Counted from the first letter of the stretch, positions 1-8,726 are shown. The stretch: DNA of 64,000 nt from an uncultured Alcaligenaceae bacterium (GCA_937995985.1 CALKIR010000060.1:1-64000); one strand, 5' to 3'. The notes: a model not told the origin generated them from the sequence alone. Made by a program: numbers and translations.

Positions 1-1
1 C

Positions 2-487
2 AAACCTGAGCCTAAACCAGAGCGGACACAGGGTACAGAAAAAGCAAATAAGACAGTGGAGACTGATACCGCTTCGCCTCATCGTGAGGATGAGGCCTTG
101 CCCTCAGAGCAGCAAGGTATAGGCATAGCAGCCTCAGGTGCACAGCAGCAAGGATCCAGTGCCAACCCCAAGGCAGGAGGGGGCACAGGCGGCACCGATC
201 ATGACTCAGTTAAGCATGTTCGACAATTAGAATATGCGGGACGACCACCTATGCCACGAGGGGTAGATGCTTATATTCGCAGGGGGCAACAAGGATTGGT
301 CATTGTGCAAGTAATAGTGAATAAAAAGGGGACCGTAGAATCAGTGCAAATAAAGCAATCATCTGGGTATAAAAAGCTTGATGAGGCTGCTTTAAAAGCA
401 GTACAGAGAACCCGTTTTAAGCCCTATATGGAAAATAATATTCCTTATCGCGCTATCGCAGAAATCCCATTTAATTTTTCGCAGTAG
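2..487 (+). CDS. tonB: TonB energy transducer, C-terminal part (5' end outside window)
   Basis: The reading frame is open from the first bases of the window, so this is the 3' part of a longer gene. The visible protein begins with a Pro/Glu/Lys-rich stretch (KPEPKPER), typical of the periplasm-spanning linker of TonB. It ends in a TonB C-terminal domain of about 80 residues: VDAYIRRGQQG, a VIVNKKGTVESV strand, LDEAALKAVQRTRFKPY and a closing IPFNFSQ. TonB passes proton-motive force from ExbB/ExbD to outer-membrane receptors for siderophores, haem or cobalamin. exbB starts 8 bases after the stop codon, giving the usual tonB-exbB-exbD operon. A GTG at 56 could be mistaken for a start, but the Pro-rich linker upstream shows it is internal. 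The N-terminal membrane anchor lies outside the window. Confidence 0.93.
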   Translation, partial: KPEPKPERTQGTEKANKTVETDTASPHREDEALPSEQQGIGIAASGAQQQGSSANPKAGGGTGGTDHDSVKHVRQLEYAGRPPMPRGVDAYIRRGQQGLVIVQVIVNKKGTVESVQIKQSSGYKKLDEAALKAVQRTRFKPYMENNIPYRAIAEIPFNFSQ

Positions 488-495
488 GTCGTTGT

Positions 496-1269
496 ATGAG
501 TGAGTTTGAGTCTTTAGTCGCTGTATCTGAACAGGCTGCTCCAGAGGAGCAGGTGAGTGGGGGGCTCGAGCCCGCTCAACAGGCAGATATGGGTTTTTTA
601 CATTTTATAGAGCAAAGTGATTGGATAGGGCAAAGTTTATTTGCTGTTTTATTAATAATGTCTGTGATCACATGGTATTTGATCATATTTAAGGGGCTTA
701 AGCAGTTACGCCTGAAAAGAAACGCCCGACGATTTTTAGAGAGTTTTTGGGCGGCCACCTCGCTAAATCAGGTTGAGGCACAGCTGTCTGCAAATACTAT
801 TCAGGATTCATTTTCAGCTTTGGCGTATCAGGCATTGCAGGCCCGAGCACAACATATAGAGCACAAAGAAAAAAGTTTAGCCGAGCAAGCAAGCAGTGAA
901 ACTTTTATCATGCGTATGATGCGAAAGTCCATAGCAGAAGAAACGGCAAAATTAGAAAATGGCTTGACATTACTCGCCTCTATTGCCTCTACAGCTCCAT
1001 TTGTAGGCTTATTTGGCACTGTTTGGGGAGTGTACCATGCCCTTATTAATATAGGCTTGGGCGGTGATGTGGCACTGAGCAATATTGCGGGTCCAGTCGG
1101 AGAGGCATTAATTATGACGGGTTTAGGATTGGCGGTGGCCATTCCTGCTGTCATTGCGTATAACGCTTTTGTTCGTTCTAACAGAGTGTATTTGGCTCGT
1201 TTAGATGCCTTTGCACATGATTTGTATACGTTTTTGACTATAGGCGCTAAGAATGGATGTCAAAAATAA
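496..1269 (+). CDS. exbB: ExbB, MotA/TolQ/ExbB proton channel protein
   Basis: This is a 257-residue inner-membrane protein of the ExbB/TolQ family. A first membrane segment lies near residues 42-65 (LFAVLLIMSVITWYLIIF). A cytoplasmic region follows, then the conserved paired segments around residues 155-225, with LENGLTLLASIASTAPFVGLFGTVWG and GPVGEALIMTGLGLAVAIPAV. These are the family signature that forms the proton path with ExbD. The ATG at 496 follows the tonB stop by 8 bases. With ExbD it energises TonB at the inner membrane. TolQ is the alternative, but the tonB neighbour makes ExbB much more likely. Confidence 0.95.
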   Translation: MSEFESLVAVSEQAAPEEQVSGGLEPAQQADMGFLHFIEQSDWIGQSLFAVLLIMSVITWYLIIFKGLKQLRLKRNARRFLESFWAATSLNQVEAQLSANTIQDSFSALAYQALQARAQHIEHKEKSLAEQASSETFIMRMMRKSIAEETAKLENGLTLLASIASTAPFVGLFGTVWGVYHALINIGLGGDVALSNIAGPVGEALIMTGLGLAVAIPAVIAYNAFVRSNRVYLARLDAFAHDLYTFLTIGAKNGCQK

Positions 1270-1294
1270 TAGTTTTAAAATAGAGAGGTAGCTC

Positions 1295-1720
1295 ATGTCT
1301 TTCGGTAGCTTTGATATGCACAGCAACAGCAGTCAACAAGCCAGTGCAGAAATTAACATGGTGCCATTAATTGATGTCATGTTAGTTTTATTGGTGATTT
1401 TCTTGATTACGGCGCCTTTGATTACTCATTCGATTAATGTGCAGTTACCCCAGGCAAATGCTCAGGCAATTGAGGTTCAGCAAGAGGCTTTGGATATTAC
1501 CATCACGGCTGATGGAGTACTGTATTTGGCAGAGGAGCAAATTGAGTGGGATGCTTTGCCTGAGTTTTTACAACAGTTTCAGGCACAGGCTGCCGATCTT
1601 GAGGTGCGTATTCGTGCTGATGAGGCGGTTAACTACGGTTTGGTCGCAGCAACAATGGGTGCGCTAAAAGAGGCAGGCCTAAATAAAATCGGCTTTGTTA
1701 CACAAGCCAAAGCCGATTAA
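1295..1720 (+). CDS. exbD: ExbD biopolymer transport protein
   Basis: This 141-residue protein has one N-terminal membrane helix (about residues 22-44) preceded by INMVPLIDVMLVLLVIFLITAP. The Asp in that helix matches the essential proton-carrying Asp of ExbD/TolR. The remainder is a small periplasmic domain, with VRIRADEAVNYGLV matching the family pattern. A GAGAGG ribosome site precedes the ATG at 1295. It is the third gene of the tonB-exbB-exbD operon. Its last 30 bases also form a perfect 11-bp stem (1687-1697 with 1708-1718) that looks like the terminator of the opposing gene. Confidence 0.94.
   Translation: MSFGSFDMHSNSSQQASAEINMVPLIDVMLVLLVIFLITAPLITHSINVQLPQANAQAIEVQQEALDITITADGVLYLAEEQIEWDALPEFLQQFQAQAADLEVRIRADEAVNYGLVAATMGALKEAGLNKIGFVTQAKAD
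1678..1718 (-). terminator. Intrinsic terminator of the 1751-2377 gene, embedded in exbD
   Basis: Arms AATCGGCTTTG (1687-1697) and CAAAGCCGATT (1708-1718) pair perfectly over 11 bp around a 10-base loop. Read on the minus strand, the hairpin is followed by TTTTATTTAGG, a good T-tract, and lies 33 bases after the stop of the minus-strand gene. On the plus strand no T-run follows. The stem therefore fits a terminator for the minus-strand gene encoded within the last codons of exbD. Confidence 0.7.
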
Positions 1721-1750
1721 TGATTAAACGACCCAGTAGATAGGTTAATG

Positions 1751-2377
1751 CTATTGAGTGCGTACTGGATGAGCCCCATAGGCTTCTTTTGCTTTGAGTG
1801 GGGCTGGTGCGTTGCTAGTAGGGTGTTTGGTGATGGTTTCTACTGATTGGGTTGTGGTTTCACCATCGAGGGTGGTTTTGTTTATTTTCTTAATGGTGAC
1901 GCGGTAATTAGGATTGTTTTGATAGTCTTCGGGTAATTCATGAGCCGGTACGGTATAGGAGTCGCCGTGTTCGGTAATGGTGGTACGACGAAGCACCCCG
2001 CCACCAAAGACTGAGCCGCTAATGTGGGTATTATCTGCTTCTTGCATATTCTTAAGGCATAATTCTTTTTGCCCAGCAGGCAAAGCCTCACAGCGTGCGG
2101 TACGATTTTTTAACAAGGTCTGCTCGTCTAGTATTTGATACTTTTCAGGATTTCTGCGCGCTTCATGTAGGGCAGCAGCAGCGTCGCGTTTACAGTTATG
2201 GCGCTGAGCTTCATCAGAAATTTTCTCACATTGCTGTAGGGCATCATGATAGGCTTGCTCAGCAGAGGCGGGCGGCTGTGCAAAGGCGTAATTGCTTAGA
2301 CTGAAAATCATAGCTCCGCCCAATAAGCCTAGTTTGGTCAGCTGAGTGAAGCGTTGATGAACGGTTTGTTTGCTCAT
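1751..2377 (-). CDS. Exported protein with repeated Cys motifs, function unknown
   Basis: I do not recognise a named family. The 208-residue product has a clear signal peptide: basic start, hydrophobic stretch LGLLGGAMIFSLSNYAFA, then AFA-QPP as a likely cleavage site near residue 33. The mature part holds two similar Cys-bounded segments, QCEKISDEAQRHNC and RCEALPAGQKELC, each with a helical, charged character. These could form two disulfide-linked helical hairpins in the periplasm. The C-terminal half is Thr-rich (TTLDGETTTQSVETITK). A strong AGGAG site precedes the ATG at 2377. It is transcribed towards exbD, and its terminator appears to lie inside exbD. Confidence 0.75.
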   Translation of the reverse strand: MSKQTVHQRFTQLTKLGLLGGAMIFSLSNYAFAQPPASAEQAYHDALQQCEKISDEAQRHNCKRDAAAALHEARRNPEKYQILDEQTLLKNRTARCEALPAGQKELCLKNMQEADNTHISGSVFGGGVLRRTTITEHGDSYTVPAHELPEDYQNNPNYRVTIKKINKTTLDGETTTQSVETITKHPTSNAPAPLKAKEAYGAHPVRTQ

Positions 2378-2489
2378 AAAAGTCTCCTAATTGCAATAGA
2401 CTGCACCGCCATGCAGGATGAAAATATACTTATATTATAAACGCTATTTAGGGGCCCATTTGATAGTGGATGCATTGAACTAACATAAA

Positions 2490-2918
2490 TTAACTAGAAT
2501 GCTCTTTGGTGGGGCTGTTTGCAGAGGGAGAGCTGGCTTCATCTATTAAGCTGGTGTCTTTAGTGGGCAAATCCATAGTTCCCGGTTCATCAGGGGCATA
2601 GATAGTGAGTGGCTCAAAACGCTCACGCTTGATTCCTGCGCGCATCAATAAAATTGCAGTAACTGGTGAGGTAATGATAAGAAGAGCAGAAATAATTAGA
2701 GGATGAATAAGGAATTTTTTTTGTACAAAACTAAAAATCAGTATCATTGCCACCAACAAGCAGAATACGCCGAGCGTATTTCCGAGCGTAGGAGCATGCA
2801 TGCGCGAATAAAAATGGCGCAAACGGACCAAACCTAGAGTACCCGTAAAAGTAATAATGCCGCTTAAAACAATTAAAATAGCTGCAATAATGCTAATGAT
2901 AAGTTCTAGGGTGCTCAT
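2490..2918 (-). CDS. mrpG: Mrp/Pha antiporter subunit G
   Basis: This 142-residue protein has three membrane segments. It carries the MrpG/PhaG signatures GTLGLVRLRHFYSRMHAPTLGNTLG (residues 27-51) and a HPLIISALLIITSPVTAILL helix. The soluble C-terminal tail from about residue 100 is longer than in minimal MrpG proteins and is acidic and Ser/Pro-rich. The ATG at 2918 overlaps the mrpF stop in an ATGA arrangement, so translation is coupled. It is the last gene of the operon. MrpG is part of the hetero-oligomeric Na+(or K+)/H+ antiporter in the inner membrane. Confidence 0.92.
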   Translation of the reverse strand: MSTLELIISIIAAILIVLSGIITFTGTLGLVRLRHFYSRMHAPTLGNTLGVFCLLVAMILIFSFVQKKFLIHPLIISALLIITSPVTAILLMRAGIKRERFEPLTIYAPDEPGTMDLPTKDTSLIDEASSPSANSPTKEHSS

Positions 2919-3196
2919 GGTTCTATTACCTCTGCGCGTAATAAAAATTTGGCCATTGCAGCAGAGCCAACAAAGCCAAATAAAGCAATGAGTAGAGCCA
3001 TATCAAAATATACTTTAGAGTAGGCTATTAATCCGAGTGCAAGCAGTGCTTGCAAGCCATTGTTGTACATAGCGTCGAGGGCGAGGACGCGATCAGCAGC
3101 AGTGGGCCCGGTCCAGAGGCGATAACACGCGATCAGCATACCAGTGCAAAAACAAAATAGTGCGAAATAGCTTGCCCAAAGAATAATAGTATTCAT
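2915..3196 (-). CDS. mrpF: Mrp/Pha antiporter subunit F
   Basis: The 93-residue product has three membrane helices and the MrpF core LWTGPTAADRVLALDAMYNNGLQALLAL, including the conserved D-R-V-L-A-L-D stretch. A longer open frame reaches 3250. The ATG at 3196 is chosen because it gives a normal-length MrpF beginning MNTIILWASYF and because it overlaps the mrpE stop as ATGA. It belongs to the six-gene antiporter operon. Confidence 0.92.
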   Translation of the reverse strand: MNTIILWASYFALFCFCTGMLIACYRLWTGPTAADRVLALDAMYNNGLQALLALGLIAYSKVYFDMALLIALFGFVGSAAMAKFLLRAEVIEP

Positions 3197-3693
3197 TCGA
3201 AAATCTCGATGAGTGGTTCTTGATATCTTTTTTGAATGACGTTGAGCCAAAACTCTTCATCCTTGAGATCCAGGATGTGTAAGGTAAGTACGTTGGTTTC
3301 TTCGACATAGCCGGCCCAAACGGTGCCTGGAGTATAAGTAATAATACAAGCTAATGCGGCCAAACCATGTGGATCACGGATTGTGAGGGGGATATCTAAA
3401 AAACCAGGAGTGGCTTTAGAGCGCTTGCCGCGCCATACAATAGATCCAACATCATAATTTGATTTGGCAATATCAATGGCCACATGCCAAATTAAACGCA
3501 AGGCAATAAAAGGGTGTTGCATGGTGGCGCGTATTGGTCGAAAAGGCCAAGCCGCGATACTAATAATAATGCTTAAAAAAAGCCCCAAGGCCACCTGATC
3601 CAGGGTCCAGTTTTCTTGTAAGAGCATCCATAGGACAAAAAGCACTAGGGGCAGATTTAAAAAATTTAAGCGTTTTAATAGAGATCTTTTCAT
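3193..3693 (-). CDS. mrpE: Mrp/Pha antiporter subunit E
   Basis: This 166-residue protein matches MrpE: two N-terminal membrane helices (about residues 8-45) and then a soluble domain with FIALRLIWHVAIDIAKSNYDV and the conserved ITYTPGTVW segment followed by LTLHILDL. The open frame extends upstream to 3837 inside mrpD. The start at 3693 (MKRSLLKRLNFLNL) gives the expected family length and a proper N-terminal helix. It starts 23 bases after the mrpD stop. MrpE is needed for assembly or full activity of the complex in other bacteria. Confidence 0.92.
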   Translation of the reverse strand: MKRSLLKRLNFLNLPLVLFVLWMLLQENWTLDQVALGLFLSIIISIAAWPFRPIRATMQHPFIALRLIWHVAIDIAKSNYDVGSIVWRGKRSKATPGFLDIPLTIRDPHGLAALACIITYTPGTVWAGYVEETNVLTLHILDLKDEEFWLNVIQKRYQEPLIEIFE

Positions 3694-3716
3694 GACAAGT
3701 GATTCACGGCATATGG

Positions 3717-5321
3717 TTAGGGTGTGTGCGATGTCAATACAGCCTCTATGTATAAATTTGGTTGGCCTAAGTAATGAGCCGTTTGCTCTAAGTACTGACT
3801 TACTGGACCAGCCCAAATAGCAAGTGCCGCGCAGCAAGTAATTAAGGCCAATACAGGTAACACCTCAGTAAAACGTAAGGTGGGCAATTCAGTGTTTTGT
3901 ACAGCCCAAAACAGATGGATTCCCATGCGGGAAAAAGACATAATGCCCACAAAGCCCGAGATTAAAACTGCTGCAGTGAGGACCCAAGCACTGCTGGTGG
4001 CACCTGAGCTAAATAAAGCAGCTGAAAGCAAGCTGAACTTAGCAACAAAGCCTGAGAGGGGAGGAAGGCCTATAATTAATAAGGCACAAGCCAAAAAACC
4101 TAGACCTAAGAACACCATAGGGATAGGGAAAGGGATGCCTACGGTGTCTTCTAGCCCCTCCTCATCACCTAGATCGCGTAGGTCAAAGGCATCTTCGCTG
4201 ACTGCTAATAAATCAGATCCAAAGGGCTGCAGTCGCTTAATCATTTCTAATAGCAAAAAGAACGCGCCTGCTGCCAGTACGGAGCTAAGTAAATAGTATA
4301 GGGCAGGGGCAGTCAGGATAACACCCGGCATGCCTAAGGCGGCTAATAGTGTTCCCGAGGAAATGATGATACTGTAGCTTGCTAAGCGTTCTGGCTGGTG
4401 CGTGGCCAACATACCAATGGAGCCAAAAGCTAAGGTGGTAATGCCTACAGGAAATAACCAGTTGCCTCCAAATGCTGCCGGTGCACCCGATGGCTCAAGC
4501 AAAGATCCTATGCGTAATAGCGCATACACCCCAACTTTAGTCATGATGGAGAATAGGCCTGCAACAGGGGCACTGGCATTTGAATAAGCGCCAATAAGCC
4601 AAAAGTTGAGTGGCCACGCAGCAGCTTTAATTAAAAATGCGACACCTAAAATTGCAGCAGCAAGCTCAAAAAGACTACGATCCGAACCGGTAAGTTGAGC
4701 GGCCAGGGTGGCTACCTCAGCCATATTAAGGCTGCCAGTCAAACCATAAATTAAAGCAATAGAAATTAACAATAAAAAAGAGGATAACAGATTGACAGCG
4801 ATGTAGTGCAGGCCATTGGCTACTCGTTCTTTGCCCGAGCCATGCAGCATGAGCCCATAGGAGGCCGCCAAAAATACTTCAAAAAATACAAATAAGTTAA
4901 ATAGATCGCCAGTTAAAAAAGAGCCGTTTAGCCCCATAACAATGAGCTGAAACAAGGGGTGGAAATGGACGCCACGGCGATCCCAACGCGAGGTACCATA
5001 GAGCCAGGTAAAGAAGGCCAAGATAGAGGTCAGGAGCAGCATCATTGCTGCAAGGCGGTCCACCACAATCACGATACTAAAAGGAGCCGGCCAATTGCCT
5101 AATAAGTATACGCCGACATGATTAACCCAGGCGTTTGGGAGGGTACCATCGGTCAATTGAATCAATGTTAAGGCAACACTAAATAAACTGCCAAAAGACA
5201 ATAGACCAAGAATAATTTTTGCTGTACGCTGCTGCTCATTAAAAAGGAGCATCAAGCCAGCAGTAAGTAGCGGAATAGCAATGGGTAATACAGGTAGATT
5301 AGCGAGTAATAATTGCTTCAC
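3717..5321 (-). CDS. mrpD: Mrp/Pha antiporter subunit D
   Basis: This 534-residue polytopic protein is of the MrpD / NADH-dehydrogenase ND2-ND4-like family. It carries FNLFVFFEVFLAASYGLML, with the conserved membrane Glu, near residues 125-143. It also carries FLIKAAAWPLNFWLIGAY, with the conserved membrane Lys, near residues 230-247. Both residues belong to the proton-translocating path shared with complex I. It uses a GTG start that overlaps the mrpC stop (GTGA), so the two are coupled. A charged loop near residues 365-395 (SEDAFDLRDLGDEEGLEDT) is a variable feature. Confidence 0.93.
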   Translation of the reverse strand: MKQLLLANLPVLPIAIPLLTAGLMLLFNEQQRTAKIILGLLSFGSLFSVALTLIQLTDGTLPNAWVNHVGVYLLGNWPAPFSIVIVVDRLAAMMLLLTSILAFFTWLYGTSRWDRRGVHFHPLFQLIVMGLNGSFLTGDLFNLFVFFEVFLAASYGLMLHGSGKERVANGLHYIAVNLLSSFLLLISIALIYGLTGSLNMAEVATLAAQLTGSDRSLFELAAAILGVAFLIKAAAWPLNFWLIGAYSNASAPVAGLFSIMTKVGVYALLRIGSLLEPSGAPAAFGGNWLFPVGITTLAFGSIGMLATHQPERLASYSIIISSGTLLAALGMPGVILTAPALYYLLSSVLAAGAFFLLLEMIKRLQPFGSDLLAVSEDAFDLRDLGDEEGLEDTVGIPFPIPMVFLGLGFLACALLIIGLPPLSGFVAKFSLLSAALFSSGATSSAWVLTAAVLISGFVGIMSFSRMGIHLFWAVQNTELPTLRFTEVLPVLALITCCAALAIWAGPVSQYLEQTAHYLGQPNLYIEAVLTSHTP

Positions 5322-5665
5322 TCTTGGCTCTCCTCACGCCCGTCAACATGATCGGTTCCTGAAAAACCACGGTTTGCAAGTAAGACCACTAAAAACAAAG
5401 CCGTAGTTGCAAAGCCAATAACAATGGCTGTGAGTACCAAGGCTTGAGGGATGGGGTCAGCATAGAGGCTAGGGTCTGTTAAATGTTCATTGGTGACCAA
5501 AGGAGGAGCCCCCACCTGCAAGCGACCCATTGAGAAAATAAACAAATTAACGGCATAGGAGAGCAAAGAAAGACCCATAATAAATTGGAATGTGCGTTGC
5601 CGAAGCACTAGCCACACACCCGAAGCCACCAAAATACCTATGCCTATGGAGAGGACTAATTCCAT
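5318..5665 (-). CDS. mrpC: Mrp/Pha antiporter subunit C
   Basis: This 115-residue NuoK-like protein has three membrane helices. The signatures are FIMGLSLLSYAVNLFIFSMGRL and DPIPQALVLTAIVIGFATTA, the latter a hallmark of MrpC. The ATG at 5665 overlaps the end of the fused mrpA gene by 10 bases. Its homology to the complex I subunit NuoK is general family knowledge. Confidence 0.93.
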   Translation of the reverse strand: MELVLSIGIGILVASGVWLVLRQRTFQFIMGLSLLSYAVNLFIFSMGRLQVGAPPLVTNEHLTDPSLYADPIPQALVLTAIVIGFATTALFLVVLLANRGFSGTDHVDGREESQE

Positions 5666-8580
5666 GGTTGAGCCTTTTTCTTAGTCAACAAGTGATGCAC
5701 ATGGGGAAGCTTGCGATAAAAACGCAATGACTGGTGAGCTAGGGCAACCAACATGAGTACGGCTGATCCCACTACCAGCATGTAGACCCCGAGATCAAAA
5801 ATTAAAGCACTAGAAAGATGAATATCCCCGATGAGAGGAAGGTGAAAAAACCAACTGTGTGCTGTTAAAAAGGGTTCTGAATAGCGCCATACAATTAGGG
5901 CAGCCCCTCCAGCAGTCAGCATGCCGAGGGCTATCCAGATTTTTGGATGCATAAGAGGGCGATTTTCAACCCACACCACTCCGCTTACTATGTATTGCAA
6001 AATGATAGCTGTGGCCATAATTAAGCCCCCAACAAAGCCCCCCCCGGGAAGGTTATGTCCTCGGAGGAGGAAATAAATAGACAGAAGTACGGCGATAGGC
6101 ATCAGTAAGCGTACTAAAAGGGCAGGAAATTTCATTACCCCTTCGGGGAGGAGGGCATGAGGGTCCGGTTCCTCAAACACAGTTTCTAAAAGATTGGTCT
6201 GTCTTTGTTGGCGAGCAAGGGGTACTGCTACGGCCTCTACAGGCGGACGGAAACGTCGTAATAGAGCGTATACACTTAGGGCAACGATGCCTAAAACAGT
6301 GATCTCCCCAAACGTATCAAATCCCCGAAAATCTACAAGAATGACATTTACCACATTAGCACCTCCAGCTAAGGGCAGTGCATTTTCAACCATAAAACGA
6401 CTCAGTCCTCCTGGGTGAGGGCGATTCATCATGCTATAGGCCAATAGCGCTATACTGCTTCCTGCAATTAGAGACAGCAATAGATCGCGACGGCGACGCA
6501 AGCGCTTTTTAAGAGGTATGCGTTCTATGTATTCGGGTTGGGGGCTTGGCAGCCACCGTAAGCCCAGTAGAATTAACACTACTGTTACCACCTCGACCGT
6601 GAGCTGAGTGAGGGCCAAATCAGGAGATGATAGCCATGCAAAAGTTAGGCTGGTGACTAAGCCCGCAGCACCGGATAGCAACAAGGCAGCAGGGCGGTGA
6701 AATTTAGCAAAATAGGCCACTCCAATAGCACTGGCCGCTCCTACTACCCAAAGCAATAAAAATAAAAAATCAAATTGTTGCCAGGCCGTTGGCCACAACC
6801 ACTGCCCAAAAGCAATGGGTAAGGCTGCTGCAACAATAGTTAGGCTGATGATTAAAAAAACTTGGGGCTGCAACCGATCGGTGTAGAGATACTGCATCAC
6901 ATTCTCGGCTTGTGCCTCCAGCCAATGAATAATGGCTTCAAATACTCGTCGACCATTCAATCGAGCTATTAATGGTGCACGATTAACGCGACCGGCCACA
7001 TTACGCTGTAAAATATATATGACCAAAATACCCCCTAGGATGGCCACTAAGCTCATTAGGAGGGGGAAGTTAAAGCCATGCCATAGAGCAATGCTATAAG
7101 CTGGGGTACTCTGGCCAAGAATGGAGTGGACTGAGTGATAAAGGAAAGGTTGTACGGTTTGGCTAGGAAAAATACCTATTAGTAAGCACAGTATCACTAA
7201 AATAGCGCTTGGAGCGAGCATGATCATGGGCGGTTCATGGGGATGGCGGGGCAGCTCATAGGGTTTAAGAGGCCCGAAAAAGACCTGCATGATCAGTCTG
7301 AGTGAATAGGCGACACTAAAAGCGCTGGCCAATACCGCAAGCGTTGGCAAGAGCCAATGGTCCCAGCGCCCTACTGTAGCAGCGATGGTTTGCTCAAAAA
7401 ACATTTCTTTGGAAATAAAACCATTGAGCAATGGCACGCCAGCCATCGATGCCGCAGCAATAGTGGCCAAAGTAGCTGTGATGGGCATGACGTGACGCAA
7501 GCCAGATAGTCGATTTAAATTGCGTGTTCCCGTTTCATGATCAACCACACCCGCGGCCATAAATAATGATGCCTTAAAGGTTGCGTGATTAATAATATGA
7601 AATACGCCCGCTACCAGAGCCAGTGGGGTATTGAGTCCGAGCAATAAAGTAATAAGTCCGAGATGGCTAACGGTGGAGTAAGCCAGTACACCTTTCATGT
7701 CACGCTGAAAGGTTGCGACGTAGGCTCCAAGAGTCAGGGTGATTAAACCAGCTGTACCAAAAATCCATAACCATTCAGTGGTACCGGCTAAAACAGGCCA
7801 AAAACGAGCCATGAGAAACACACCGGCTTTGACCATAGTTGCCGAGTGCAAATAAGCCGATACAGGGGTAGGAGCAGCCATAGCGCGAGGCAACCAAATA
7901 TGAAAAGGGAACTGTGCGCTTTTGGTGAGGGTGCCTAAGGCAAATAAAACAATGAGTATGGTGTACCAAGGATGATTGCGAATGGTGTCACCAGAATCTA
8001 ATACCGTTTGTAAATCAAAGGAGCCCACAATTTGGCCCATCATCAATACAGCTGCCAAAAGCGCTAACCCCCCTCCGCCGGTAATGACCAGCGACATACG
8101 CGCACCGCGACGGGCATCACGTCGATGGTACCAATAGGCAATGAGCATAAAGGAGGACAGGCTTGTGAGCTCCCAAAAAATAACCAGTTGTATTAAGTTG
8201 CCTGATAACACAACCCCCAGCATGGATCCCATAAACACTTGCAGGAAGACATAAAAACGTCGTACGGGATCTTGAGGGGAAAGATAATAGTGAGCGTATA
8301 GAGCGATAAAAGCGCCCATTACGCTAATAATCATGCTAAATAACCAAGAAAACCCATCTAAACGTAATGCAAAGTTTAAGTCATGATGTGGAATCCATTG
8401 AGCGCTGGCTACGGTTATTTCGCCAGCCATAAAAGATGAAAAATAACTTAAATTAAGGAAGGAGCACAGGAGCGCCACAATGACGGCCACGCTGGTTTGT
8501 AAAACGCGTTGTGATGCGGGCAACACCGCTGAAATCAGACTGCCAACAAATGGTAAGACAAGAATCAAAACCAAGTACAT
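5656..8580 (-). CDS. mrpA: Mrp/Pha antiporter fused subunit A+B
   Basis: At 974 residues this is a fusion of MrpA and MrpB, as in rhizobial PhaAB (group 2 Mrp systems). The NuoL-like part (about 1-770) contains FWELTSLSSFMLIAYWYHRR (conserved Glu), TLTKSAQFPFHIWLPRAM (conserved Lys), HSATMVKAGVFLMARFWP and HIINHATFKASLFMAAG. A middle section has LTVEVVTVVLILLGLRWLP and FRGFDTFGEITVLGI, typical of the MrpA C-terminal region. The MrpB part (about 830-965) shows PIAVLLSIYFLLRGHNLPGGGFVGGLI. It is the first gene of the operon. The 214-base upstream gap is shared with divergent hemN. Confidence 0.94.
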   Translation of the reverse strand: MYLVLILVLPFVGSLISAVLPASQRVLQTSVAVIVALLCSFLNLSYFSSFMAGEITVASAQWIPHHDLNFALRLDGFSWLFSMIISVMGAFIALYAHYYLSPQDPVRRFYVFLQVFMGSMLGVVLSGNLIQLVIFWELTSLSSFMLIAYWYHRRDARRGARMSLVITGGGGLALLAAVLMMGQIVGSFDLQTVLDSGDTIRNHPWYTILIVLFALGTLTKSAQFPFHIWLPRAMAAPTPVSAYLHSATMVKAGVFLMARFWPVLAGTTEWLWIFGTAGLITLTLGAYVATFQRDMKGVLAYSTVSHLGLITLLLGLNTPLALVAGVFHIINHATFKASLFMAAGVVDHETGTRNLNRLSGLRHVMPITATLATIAAASMAGVPLLNGFISKEMFFEQTIAATVGRWDHWLLPTLAVLASAFSVAYSLRLIMQVFFGPLKPYELPRHPHEPPMIMLAPSAILVILCLLIGIFPSQTVQPFLYHSVHSILGQSTPAYSIALWHGFNFPLLMSLVAILGGILVIYILQRNVAGRVNRAPLIARLNGRRVFEAIIHWLEAQAENVMQYLYTDRLQPQVFLIISLTIVAAALPIAFGQWLWPTAWQQFDFLFLLLWVVGAASAIGVAYFAKFHRPAALLLSGAAGLVTSLTFAWLSSPDLALTQLTVEVVTVVLILLGLRWLPSPQPEYIERIPLKKRLRRRRDLLLSLIAGSSIALLAYSMMNRPHPGGLSRFMVENALPLAGGANVVNVILVDFRGFDTFGEITVLGIVALSVYALLRRFRPPVEAVAVPLARQQRQTNLLETVFEEPDPHALLPEGVMKFPALLVRLLMPIAVLLSIYFLLRGHNLPGGGFVGGLIMATAIILQYIVSGVVWVENRPLMHPKIWIALGMLTAGGAALIVWRYSEPFLTAHSWFFHLPLIGDIHLSSALIFDLGVYMLVVGSAVLMLVALAHQSLRFYRKLPHVHHLLTKKKAQPWN

Positions 8581-8690
8581 TGAACCAGATAACCGTTATT
8601 TTGGGGTGACTATCAATAATACGATAAATAAATTGATTTCTAATATACCTAAATAGGCATTTTCCTTTTTTAGCTAAAAAAGGCGCTTAA

Positions 8691-8704
8691 TTGATAGAAA
8701 TCAA
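8691..8704 (+). promoter_or_regulatory. FNR/ANR-type operator upstream of hemN
   Basis: The site TTGATAGAAATCAA is a perfect match to the FNR/ANR/DNR consensus TTGAT-N4-ATCAA. Its centre lies about 32 bases upstream of the centre of a CATAAT hexamer (8727-8732). With transcription starting near 8739 the site would sit near -41.5, the class II activator position. This predicts activation of hemN when oxygen is low. The divergent mrp operon starts 110 bases away and could also be influenced. Confidence 0.85.
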
Positions 8705-8726
8705 CGACAGTTTTTCTTGGGGATTT

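Noticed and set aside
56..487. GTG at 56 as the start of a short TonB-like protein
   Set aside because: The frame is open upstream to the window edge and encodes a Pro-rich TonB linker, so the gene is simply cut by the window.
828..1154. 108-codon minus-strand frame inside exbB
   Set aside because: Antisense to strongly conserved ExbB sequence, no ribosome site, no recognisable motif; a shadow frame.
3880..4296. 138-codon plus-strand frame inside mrpD
   Set aside because: Antisense to a conserved membrane protein; Lys/Pro/Ser-rich product typical of complementary-strand artefacts.
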